Shown here piece by piece: positions 30,665 through 38,806 of a DNA stretch of 64,000 nucleotides; position 1 is the first letter of the stretch, and each line of letters begins with the position of its first letter. The notes beneath the pieces were generated by a model that was given only the letters and a program-made list of their open reading frames with translations, had not been told where the DNA came from and made no database searches. Made by a program: the position numbers and the translations under genes. The DNA comes from Tritrichomonas musculus (Eukaryota; Parabasalia; Tritrichomonadida; Tritrichomonadidae), in contig JAPFFF010000008.1 of assembly GCA_039105265.1 (NCBI GenBank), positions 1,178,001-1,242,000 on the forward strand, read 5' to 3'.

Positions 30665-30911
30665 TAATATGGTTATAATAACAAAATCCCATAAATCCCA
30701 GATTTTAATCCCATTTGGATTAGAAAAAGTAAAATGGGACTATCTGACATGCTTATAATATATTTTGCTCCAATGTGATAGAACAATTTTGTTTCAAATT
30801 ATAATTCAAATTGAAAGAGGAACTTAACAATAAATCAAATTACTTCACTTTCGAAAATTTTTGAATATAATGACCAAATAAACATTCAAACTAGTTCCTT
30901 TTTATTTTACT

Positions 30912-30916
30912 TCATT
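30912..30916 (+). promoter_or_regulatory. Candidate initiator (Inr), TCATT
   Basis: TCATT fits TCA(+1)Y(T/A) and lies with A(+1) 11 nt before the ATG at 30925. Confidence 0.5.
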
Positions 30917-30924
30917 TTTATTTA

Positions 30925-31611
30925 ATGAGACTACATTTAACACCTATTTGTTTAGAAAATAGATATTCTACATTTAATTCACAACTTATTCCACCAGTTA
31001 AGCATTCTTCTGTTTTACAATTAAGAAAAAATATTACCCATAATGAAATAATTAATGAAGGAAATCGTTTTCCTCAAATTATCACAGATAATTCTAAAAA
31101 TAATAACAATAAAAACAATTTAGATGAAAATATTATATTTAAACAAAATTCAAAAATCAATAATTTACCAAACAAGACATTAATAAAGAAAAGAAAGATA
31201 TCAGACCCAATCATTGATATACCAACAAAAGAATCTCAAGAAGATTTTTTTTCAATAGGAGAAAGAATTGAGACAAATGATCAGAATATCGAACTCTTTT
31301 TCAAAAAAGAGCCTCAGTTTATTTTAAAAATTGTTAGAAAAGCAACAGATGTACTTTGTAACTGGGATTTTGGTTTTCTGGATTTTTTTATTTGCCAAAT
31401 TCTTGGTCCACAAGAAAAAATTGAAGAATTATCAGATGAATGCGCTATTTTTATACCAATAGAAACTTCGAGGACAGCAAAAAAAGCATTTTCTATTGAC
31501 GATGTTCTTATTGTTGATAATCCTTATCATGTCATAAGGGATTCTGATCCTCCTCTATTGATTACACCAGTAATTTATCATTCTCTTGAGAATTGGAGAT
31601 CACAATATTAA
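30925..31611 (+). CDS. Unrecognised 228-aa protein
   Basis: The ATG is preceded by an initiator-like TCATT, which supports this start. Residues 1-110 look disordered (Asn/Lys-rich, with a KKRKIS basic patch near 91 that could be a nuclear localisation signal). Residues about 120-228 look folded: a helix (FILKIVRKATDVLCNWDFG) followed by beta-type stretches (CAIFIPIE, DDVLIVDNPYHVI, PLLITPVIYH). The strand-rich end faintly suggests a small barrel, but I do not recognise a family. It is the first gene to the right of the transposon block, 260 bp from the target duplication, and runs toward the convergent ubiquitin ligase gene 110 bp away. Confidence 0.65.
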   Translation: MRLHLTPICLENRYSTFNSQLIPPVKHSSVLQLRKNITHNEIINEGNRFPQIITDNSKNNNNKNNLDENIIFKQNSKINNLPNKTLIKKRKISDPIIDIPTKESQEDFFSIGERIETNDQNIELFFKKEPQFILKIVRKATDVLCNWDFGFLDFFICQILGPQEKIEELSDECAIFIPIETSRTAKKAFSIDDVLIVDNPYHVIRDSDPPLLITPVIYHSLENWRSQY

Positions 31612-31721
31612 ATTATTATAAGCCATTATTTTTAATAAAAATATCAGATTTTTAATATTAGATATAAACTTTATTTAATTTAGATTCAAACATGTACCGA
31701 ATAATATTTTTTTCATTTGGC

Positions 31722-33464
31722 TTAATCATGAATATAATGCTTATCAACGTGCTTATTCAAGGTATCAGTGTTTAAAACAAGTTTTAAATGAGCCTTTTGG
31801 TATTCTTCAAAACTATATGAACGTGACCATCCATTTTCTACCATGTTTGTCAATTCTTCAATTGCTTCTTCTACAATTTGTTGTACATATTCAAAAAGCA
31901 AGAGTGGCTGGGAACCTGGAGTCATGAAATAGGCATGCGGATAACTCCAGATGAGAACAGAACGAGAAGCGTCAATGGATTTGAAAATTTCGTCAGCTAA
32001 TTGAATTGATTCTTCTAATGGGACCTTTTCAGAATCAATATATTTATCTATAAGGATCTCAATCAAATTAGCCCTAACACTAGCCCTATTTGCTTGCTCA
32101 ATTTCTCTATTTTTCTTTTGATTTAGATAATGAGATTGATAGTGTAATAATCGTTTTAAGTCAATCTTTTCACCTTTTACTTCCATTTGTGCATCATCAA
32201 AATTTGTATATTTATTGCATGAATATCCATTACCTTTATGCGTGTGCCAATCATGCCCACAAATCCAACAAAACTCATGGCCACATCCACCAGCTTCTCT
32301 TTGACATGTCATATGGTTGCAACCTCCATTTTTTTCAATTCTTTTATGGCAACGTGGACATGGCTTTGTATTTTCAATAATCCATCTCATCTGAAGGTCT
32401 TGCTCGTTAGTATGCGAATGCCATTTAGAAACAAGATAGCATTCAAGTGGAGCATGAGCTTCGTTATGACAGTTCCAGCATGTTCGAAAACCACACGTGC
32501 AAGTTGAGACATGACAAAGGCCGAGCGACTTGATTGTTAAAATATTTGAACATTTTGGATTAAGGCAGTAGACATATGACGGATTATCTTGGATCATTTG
32601 ACCAGTTACAAAATGAGAATAGTTTTTAGCTATTTGTTCTCCGCAAAATTTTTTAACGTCACGCATCGTGACATGATTCTTACAACCTGCTTCTTGGCAT
32701 GTAATTTCAAAGTCACCCATACTTATATGATGTTTAATATGATCTTCCCAACATTTACTGCAAAAAGGATGACCACAAGGAAGTTGATATAGAACAGCTC
32801 CACTTTCTTGATCATCATAACAAACTGTGCATTCAATATTTGTTTTCCCGTCATATTTTAATTTTTTAAGATGTATTGGCTTTTCAGCTAGACTACGATT
32901 AAGACCAATCTCTTTTAAAACGGAAATGCCATCACCTTGATAGCTTAATATAATATTATCTACTTTGAATTTATATTTTTTGTAGAGAATTTCAGCAACT
33001 TCTTTGTCTATTGAAAAAAGATTAGATAAATACTCAATGTTATCTTCTTGCAATTGAGCCATTTCATCTTCAGTTAATACGATTTTTGGTTCTTCAATTT
33101 CAATATCTGCAACATAATCATCTTGAAATTCATCCTCTTCTTCCTCTGCTTCAGGTATATAATCCTCCGAAACAGTACGCTGAACGAATAAAAATGTATA
33201 AAGTTCTGCAATTGAGCTATCATCATTAGAATTATAAATTTCCATAAAACGATCACCTACGTCAATAGACAATGGATTAGTATCATACATTTTAAATATT
33301 CTGCTCATAATTTCATCTTTGGTTCTTGCTGGAAAATTTGAATCATTTTGTTCGTATTCATTGATAATAGAATCATACATTTCTTGGTTTTGTTCATAAG
33401 GTAGAAGATCATAAATCATCTTTGCAACTTTATGAATTTGCTCAAAACTTAAATAGGATGCCAT
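31722..33464 (-). CDS. Ariadne-type RBR E3 ubiquitin ligase
   Basis: A 580-aa RING-IBR-RING ligase, which takes ubiquitin from an E2 onto its own Cys before passing it to substrate. An acidic N-terminal region (EEEEDEFQDDY near 105) and a UBA-like helical part (about 140-200) precede RING1 (from CTVCYDD at about 211), the IBR (about 280-350) and RING2/Rcat (from KPCPRCHKRIEKNGGCNHM). C382 in GGCNHM corresponds to the catalytic Cys of human HHARI. A helical Ariadne-like domain follows (about 425-575, starting NQKKNREIEQANRASVRANL), which in the family holds the ligase inactive until neddylated cullins bind. The spacing and order are those of Ariadne proteins rather than parkin, as there is no ubiquitin-like domain. 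The gene is divergent to the RCK kinase across 464 bp. Confidence 0.95.
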   Translation of the reverse strand: MASYLSFEQIHKVAKMIYDLLPYEQNQEMYDSIINEYEQNDSNFPARTKDEIMSRIFKMYDTNPLSIDVGDRFMEIYNSNDDSSIAELYTFLFVQRTVSEDYIPEAEEEEDEFQDDYVADIEIEEPKIVLTEDEMAQLQEDNIEYLSNLFSIDKEVAEILYKKYKFKVDNIILSYQGDGISVLKEIGLNRSLAEKPIHLKKLKYDGKTNIECTVCYDDQESGAVLYQLPCGHPFCSKCWEDHIKHHISMGDFEITCQEAGCKNHVTMRDVKKFCGEQIAKNYSHFVTGQMIQDNPSYVYCLNPKCSNILTIKSLGLCHVSTCTCGFRTCWNCHNEAHAPLECYLVSKWHSHTNEQDLQMRWIIENTKPCPRCHKRIEKNGGCNHMTCQREAGGCGHEFCWICGHDWHTHKGNGYSCNKYTNFDDAQMEVKGEKIDLKRLLHYQSHYLNQKKNREIEQANRASVRANLIEILIDKYIDSEKVPLEESIQLADEIFKSIDASRSVLIWSYPHAYFMTPGSQPLLLFEYVQQIVEEAIEELTNMVENGWSRSYSFEEYQKAHLKLVLNTDTLNKHVDKHYIHD

Positions 33465-33475
33465 GCTTTTATAAA

Positions 33476-33480
33476 AATGA
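33476..33480 (-). promoter_or_regulatory. Candidate initiator (Inr), TCATT
   Basis: On the minus strand TCATT lies 11-15 nt upstream of the RBR ligase ATG and fits TCA(+1)Y(T/A). Confidence 0.5.
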
Positions 33481-33928
33481 GACCTAAAAATTTTTTATAA
33501 AAAAAAAATTTTCATGGCAAAATTTAAAATTTTTTCAATTTAAATCGATTTAAAATATCATTTTTGATAATAAAAATCAAAATGAATGATTTATTATAAG
33601 CAAATTATTAATTGAAATGAAATTGAATGAATATTTGCACAATCCTTTTCAAATTTTTTTAAATTTAGTCATTCAATTCCATTTTTTTATATTAGAAATT
33701 TAAAATCTTTTTATCTATAACCACAAATATTTAACCATATAATAAAAACATAAAAAATAGAATTCTAATAGAATATAAAAAAAATTTATATTAAAAATCA
33801 TTATTCTATATTTACTATTTGATAGATGATAAAAAAGAACTTCAGATTCAGAAGTTAAAACTAACGAATTTTTTCTAAACTGAAAAAAGTTTATTTTATA
33901 GAAATTAAATAAAGCTATTTTAACGAGT
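33481..33928. other. Divergent promoter region between RBR ligase and RCK kinase
   Basis: A+T-rich, no gene. It contains the 9-mer ATTGAATGA at 33622-33630 and its reverse complement TCATTCAAT at 33669-33677, the word found upstream of several other genes here. The kinase has no TCAYW close to its ATG, so its start site is not visible by that rule. Confidence 0.45.
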
Positions 33929-35077
33929 ATGAAACGATTTGAAGAAATCGAAGTTCTCGGAGATGGAGCTTTTGGTACAGTAAAAAAATGTCGCGATAAG
34001 GAAAACGGAGAACTCGTAGCAATTAAGAAGATGAAACAGCGATATGCTACCTTCGATGAATGCCTTCAACTCAAAGAGGTAAAAAGTTTAAGAAAGATCA
34101 AACATCCAAACGTCGAGCGCCTTCTTCAAGTGTTTCGTGAAAATGAATATTTATTTTTAGTGTTTGAACTTTTGGGGAAGTCGCTTCTTAAAACCATAAA
34201 CGACAAAGCACAGAAAAATGAATCGTTTACAGAAGACGAGGTTCGAAATATTGTTAAACAGTTATTGGTCGGACTTGCTTACGTTCATAAGCAAGGTTTC
34301 TTTCATCGTGATATTAAACCAGACAACCTCCTTTGGAAGGGAGATGTTTTAAAACTAGCTGATTTCGGTCTTGCTCGTGAAATTCGGTCGAGGCCCCCAT
34401 ACACTGAATATATTTCAACACGATGGTACAGAGCGCCTGAAATAATATTAAGATCCCCAAATTATAATTCTCCAGTCGATATCTGGGCTGCAGGCTGCAT
34501 AATGGCTGAACTTTATCTTGGCCATCCAATTTTTCAAGGTTTATCTGAACAAGATCAAATGTATAAAATTGTTAATGTATTAGGTACACCAAATCAACAA
34601 AATTGGCCAGATTTTGGAAGACTTGTTAGCAAAACACTATATCGCTTTCCTCCAACTGCTCCCACCTCATTATCATCAATGATGCCAAATGCATCTTCAG
34701 AAGCAATTGATCTTATGCAACAGATGCTGCTATATGATCCTGCCAAACGTCCAAGTGCAACGCAAGCTTTAAATCATCCGTTTTTCAAAAATTCCGAATG
34801 CCCTACAAAAACTATTCCTGCAACATCACTAGGAAATCCGATTAAAAGACCTTCTCCAGTTCCTTCCAATGCAAATCCAAATCAACCACAAAATTCTACA
34901 GAACAACAAACAGATGATTCAAATCAACATACTAGAGAAAATAGCACTGTTTTACAACCAAACCCGGGAAGATTTGTAACTGGTGCCCAAAGTGCTTTAA
35001 ACAGACCTACAAGAGATCTACTAGAAGATAGCACACTTACAAATGATATCGATGATATACTCAATCAGTTTGTCTGA
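33929..35077 (+). CDS. RCK-family protein kinase (MAK/ICK/MOK/LF4-like)
   Basis: A 382-aa CMGC kinase. The Gly loop is GDGAFG (11-16), with ATP-binding K33 (VAIKK), catalytic D128 in HRDIKPDN, D145 in DFG and activation-loop T159-E160-Y161 (PPYTEYISTRWYRAPE). The TxY motif together with RWYRAPE, SPVDIWAAGCIMAEL and the sequence around LGTPNQQNWPDF place it with the RCK group, whose members (LF4 in Chlamydomonas, MAK and ICK in animals) limit flagellar length and regulate intraflagellar transport. The kinase domain ends near 290; the C-terminal 90 residues are Pro/Asn/Gln-rich and disordered, shorter than in most relatives. All catalytic residues are present, so it should be active. A flagellar role is inference from the family, in keeping with a flagellate host. 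Confidence 0.93.
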   Translation: MKRFEEIEVLGDGAFGTVKKCRDKENGELVAIKKMKQRYATFDECLQLKEVKSLRKIKHPNVERLLQVFRENEYLFLVFELLGKSLLKTINDKAQKNESFTEDEVRNIVKQLLVGLAYVHKQGFFHRDIKPDNLLWKGDVLKLADFGLAREIRSRPPYTEYISTRWYRAPEIILRSPNYNSPVDIWAAGCIMAELYLGHPIFQGLSEQDQMYKIVNVLGTPNQQNWPDFGRLVSKTLYRFPPTAPTSLSSMMPNASSEAIDLMQQMLLYDPAKRPSATQALNHPFFKNSECPTKTIPATSLGNPIKRPSPVPSNANPNQPQNSTEQQTDDSNQHTRENSTVLQPNPGRFVTGAQSALNRPTRDLLEDSTLTNDIDDILNQFV

Positions 35078-35124
35078 TTTTGTTTATTTCATGATTTCTT
35101 CTATATTTTTTTAAAGAAAGAAAA

Positions 35125-35156
<32 letters not shown>

Positions 35157-35385
35157 AAAAGAAAAAATATATATTTATAATCGATTATTTGAAAATAATA
35201 AAAGAAAGAAAAATACTTTTTTTTCTCCCCTTATATAAAACCAAATTAATAAAAATTATATTATATTTTATTCAAGTTTCTTCCAATATGGTATTGTGCC
35301 ATTGCTTAAATCATCAAAATGTCACTTTTTATCTATTTTTTTGATGTTGGATTAAAAAAGAAAAAAATTATCCTTATTTTTCAAT
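35078..35385. other. Short spacer with A-rich run
   Basis: Holds an A-rich tract broken by single G (35114-35166) that follows the kinase gene, then A+T-rich DNA. No gene is seen. No initiator match lies next to the following ATG. Confidence 0.45.
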
Positions 35386-35982
35386 ATGTTTCGCTGGAAT
35401 GGAGGCACAGCTTCATTCAAAAAGAAGCTACTTAGGAAAATGCCAGATAAAAATAATAAAATAGTTGTTTCCAAATATTTTCCCAAAAATCATTCAAAGA
35501 AAACAAATTCTGTAAATCAACAAGAAAATACAGATGAATACGATTATTCTGACAATATAGAAATTGTAAATATGAGCACAAGTAAGATAAGATCCATTAA
35601 TGACCAAAATAATGAAAAGAGCTATATACCTTCTTCAAAAAACTTCCCAAGTAAGCAAGAAATTGAAATAATGATCGAACCATTGGGAACAGAACTGAGC
35701 ACTCCTACTTTTAGCGAAGCAGATATCTTGATGTTGGATCCTACTTTTATAAAAGCATTCGGATCTCAGGAAACAAATGAAGATATTTCTTCTTCTTCTT
35801 CTAATAACATGAATTTTGCCAGTGTAAATAAAGTGGACAAAATTCATGCTTTTCATCACGAACTAAAAAATGAAAAACCAAATAAAAATCCTTCATCAAC
35901 TCATCAATATGATATATCAAATCATATAATTTTTGATAGAAACATCAATCTTCTTGATACCAGAACTCAAACCCAACCTTAA
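35386..35982 (+). CDS. Unrecognised 198-aa low-complexity protein
   Basis: Starts MFRWNGGTASFKKKLLRKMP and is otherwise hydrophilic, with Lys/Asn/Ser-rich stretches, an acidic patch (DEYDYSDNIEIVN) and a Ser run near 142. No signal peptide, membrane segment or known domain is seen. A slightly hydrophobic centre (EIEIMIEPLGTELSTPTFS, about 90-108) could be a short binding segment. It follows the RCK kinase on the same strand, 308 bp away. It is supported only by length and codon pattern and could be a lineage-specific protein. Confidence 0.55.
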   Translation: MFRWNGGTASFKKKLLRKMPDKNNKIVVSKYFPKNHSKKTNSVNQQENTDEYDYSDNIEIVNMSTSKIRSINDQNNEKSYIPSSKNFPSKQEIEIMIEPLGTELSTPTFSEADILMLDPTFIKAFGSQETNEDISSSSSNNMNFASVNKVDKIHAFHHELKNEKPNKNPSSTHQYDISNHIIFDRNINLLDTRTQTQP

Positions 35983-36679
35983 ATCAGTAAAAAATATGAA
36001 ATATTAAATTAATATATATATTAATTAATATATTTCTTATTAAGACAAAATATAAGTTCATACTAATTGTAGCATGCTTTCACTTTTGTATAGCATTCAC
36101 TTAAAATAGAGATATTTTTCATTTTTTGTATATTTATTTTCTTCAACATTTTATATATATATACTTAGTAGTACACATTTTGCAAAATTTCATTATTATA
36201 AAATATACTATTGTATATATATTTTCATTTTTACATTTCTTAAATTCTTTGAAAAATATTATTTCAAAAATTGAATGAGTATTTCAATTTGAATCACCGT
36301 ATTCATTCAATTTACAATAACACTAATTTTATAAAATTGATAGTAAATCTATTTCAATTAGCGTTTAATATACTCATTCCCTTTAGCTTGTTTTGGTATA
36401 AATCAATCTTTCTTGATCTTCTCAAAAAAATTCTTCTCAATTCTATCAATTTTTTTTAATAATAATTATCTAAAAATTGGGTTAATACTAATGTTATATA
36501 TTTTATAATTATAATATATTAAAGACATAACATAAAATTTAATTATCATTAGTTTAAATATTTTTTTAGTAATAAAATAAAACTATGTAAAAATTGAAAT
36601 GAATATTTTCAACAATTTTTTGTGTGAAAAAAACTAACTATTCAAATCATCAATCATTTTTTTTTTTTTTTTGGAACTA
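35983..36679. other. A+T-rich intergenic spacer
   Basis: No supported gene. It contains an inverted repeat of AAATTGAATGA (36267-36279 region) and TCATTCAATTT (36303-36313 region), arms of 11-15 bp around a 20-bp loop, plus short (TA)n runs near 36150-36165. A poly-T tract (36658-36672) precedes the next gene. Confidence 0.45.
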
Positions 36680-36684
36680 TCATT
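36680..36684 (+). promoter_or_regulatory. Candidate initiator (Inr), TCATT
   Basis: TCATTAA sits directly before the ATG at 36687, with A(+1) at 36682, giving a 5-nt leader if used. Confidence 0.5.
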
Positions 36685-36686
36685 AA

Positions 36687-38438
36687 ATGAATAAAACTGC
36701 AATTATGAAAATTGTTTTCCTTGTACTGTTTTCGATTGTTCTTACCACAACAGTTGCATTGGCTTTTGTTTTTCTACCAGATGATACTACTCCATCTTAT
36801 TCGGTAAAAACAATTAATCTACCTAAAAATGTTAAGGAACCTATGTATGCACATTATACAGCAAGTGGAAACATTATTTTTCAATATAAGAACACAGATG
36901 ATAATCAATATTATGTTGGTGTTATAAACGATGATGGAACAAACTTACACAATATATATAATGATGAAATAAAACCTTTTTATAACAATACAAATGGTAT
37001 TAGATTAATGCCATTTAAAGACAACAAGAGAATTTTACTTGGTGATGGAATTCTTGAATGCGAGCCTAGCATTGATGAAGTAACTGACATTTCAAAACAA
37101 ACAAAAATCGTGCCAATAGAATATCCTCAAGAATTGATTGATATGAAAGGCATTTTTATTCTATGGTCCGAAATTATTATATCTCCAGACAATGTTCACA
37201 TGGGATGGACTACTCTTTCAACATTAGGTTCTACTGCTTTTATATCACGTTTAGAAAGACAAGAGTCGACAACAAATCAACAAAATTTCATTAGTCCTCT
37301 AATAGATCTCTCAAAAAACAAGAATGTTGCTAATGGCGTCAAATATGTTATGAAGAATGTTCAGATAATTAGTGATACTTATTATTCCATGGAAGACCCA
37401 GAAAATCCAGGATATATTCTCACTCCAAAATATATTCATGGTGGTGAAATCAAACAATTTACATGGGATTGCCAAAAAGTTTCATTTGTTGGATCAGCAC
37501 TCCAAGGACTTGCACGATCAACTTTACAAAACTTAGAAGATTCAATTGTTAATCCAATTGGTCATGAGCCTGGCTACGATGAAACGACAATTATATCACC
37601 TAACAATAAATATGGCCTTGTTATGTCTTCTCGCTTTTCACCACATACAAATTGCGCAATTTTAGGCCTTCTTCCTCGCCCATATAGTGCCCTGAGTTTA
37701 ATGCCCATTACACAATCCGTTTATTCTTACAGCATTACAGGAGTTCGATTCACTCGACGTGGAAATATCGGCCCAGCTCTCATCAACCTTGAAGATTCTT
37801 TAAATGATAATGATTATGATCGTAAATATCACGGTTATGATCTTCATGACCCATCTGATGATTCAAAATACGCTTTCAGAAGCCCAATGTCTTGGCATTA
37901 TACATCCCGAAGAGCTATCTGGACTGAAAATGTACGAAACGAGGTTAACAATACTCGCATCAGAAAAGTTACGTTAAGCGAAAGGGAATTCCCTTCAGAA
38001 AGTGAAGTTAAATGCGTTAAAGAAACACCAGATGATATTCCATATGCATCTGACATAAGTGTTCTAGCAAATATGTCTCTTTCTTTAGCTAGTGGAAAAA
38101 TCGCATCTTCTCTCGGCATTGAAAAGGGAGGATATATTGATTACCAAAACACTGGCCTTGGGTCTACATTAACCTATATCAATTTTACAGATGATGGCAT
38201 ATACTATTACGAAGGAAGTGAAGGCCACTCGATCAACATGGCATCATCAACAACAAGCTATCATGGCGATGTCAAGATGTATAAGAAAGAAGGCGAGCAA
38301 AAAACGATTATTGGCGAAATGAACTTCAAATTGACCTTTTCTGGCTCTTCAGAAAATTTGAAATTAGTGCGGAAGGACTCGTCTGGTAAGGCTACTTATA
38401 ATGGAGAAACAGTAACTGTTGATGATATGGAAGATTAA
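36687..38438 (+). CDS. Membrane-anchored beta-propeller-like protein
   Basis: A 583-aa protein with an N-terminal hydrophobic helix (residues about 8-30, IMKIVFLVLFSIVLTTTVAL) that is a signal anchor or signal peptide. The body has repeats typical of WD40-like/TolB (PD40) propellers, in which a strand pair is followed by a query of the kind ISPDNVHMGWTTLS (about 168-181) or ISPNNKYGLVMSS (about 305-317), and by YYVGVINDDGTNLH near 80. The last 90 residues (DDGIYYYEGSEGHS onward) form a separate strand-rich end. Such propellers are frequent in bacterial periplasmic and secreted proteins; whether this one came by transfer cannot be judged here. It probably faces the lumen or the outside. No catalytic motif is seen. 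Confidence 0.7.
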   Translation: MNKTAIMKIVFLVLFSIVLTTTVALAFVFLPDDTTPSYSVKTINLPKNVKEPMYAHYTASGNIIFQYKNTDDNQYYVGVINDDGTNLHNIYNDEIKPFYNNTNGIRLMPFKDNKRILLGDGILECEPSIDEVTDISKQTKIVPIEYPQELIDMKGIFILWSEIIISPDNVHMGWTTLSTLGSTAFISRLERQESTTNQQNFISPLIDLSKNKNVANGVKYVMKNVQIISDTYYSMEDPENPGYILTPKYIHGGEIKQFTWDCQKVSFVGSALQGLARSTLQNLEDSIVNPIGHEPGYDETTIISPNNKYGLVMSSRFSPHTNCAILGLLPRPYSALSLMPITQSVYSYSITGVRFTRRGNIGPALINLEDSLNDNDYDRKYHGYDLHDPSDDSKYAFRSPMSWHYTSRRAIWTENVRNEVNNTRIRKVTLSEREFPSESEVKCVKETPDDIPYASDISVLANMSLSLASGKIASSLGIEKGGYIDYQNTGLGSTLTYINFTDDGIYYYEGSEGHSINMASSTTSYHGDVKMYKKEGEQKTIIGEMNFKLTFSGSSENLKLVRKDSSGKATYNGETVTVDDMED

Positions 38439-38806
38439 AAAAAATAATTAAACAGAATTATATTTGTAGTAATATTTAAAAAGATAAAATATTCTATCTT
38501 TATTATTATTTATTTTTAAATACAAAAATCCAAATATTTGCAAAATAAAAGATATTCTATTAATAGATATCGTGATCGAGCTAGGTTTGAAAAATACTTC
38601 TTATTTTAAATACAACCAAATTCTATAATTTTTCACCCCATTTCCAAATGAAATCCAATAATTTATACCAGATATAATAATATTAATAATACAAATCTCT
38701 TTGTTTATATAAAATAATATACATTTATATTTTTATTAAATAATATATAAACATACAATATAGAAAGACGCAAAAAAAAAAAAAAAAAAACCCGCAGCAT
38801 TTTCAT
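38439..38806. other. Convergent spacer
   Basis: A+T-rich stretch between the ends of two convergent genes, with a poly-A tract at 38772-38790. It should hold the 3' ends of both transcripts. No gene or repeat is recognised. Confidence 0.45.

Noticed and set aside
36271-36459. 62-codon frame starting with TTG
   Set aside because: No ATG start, A+T-driven composition, and it begins inside the ATTGAATGA inverted repeat.
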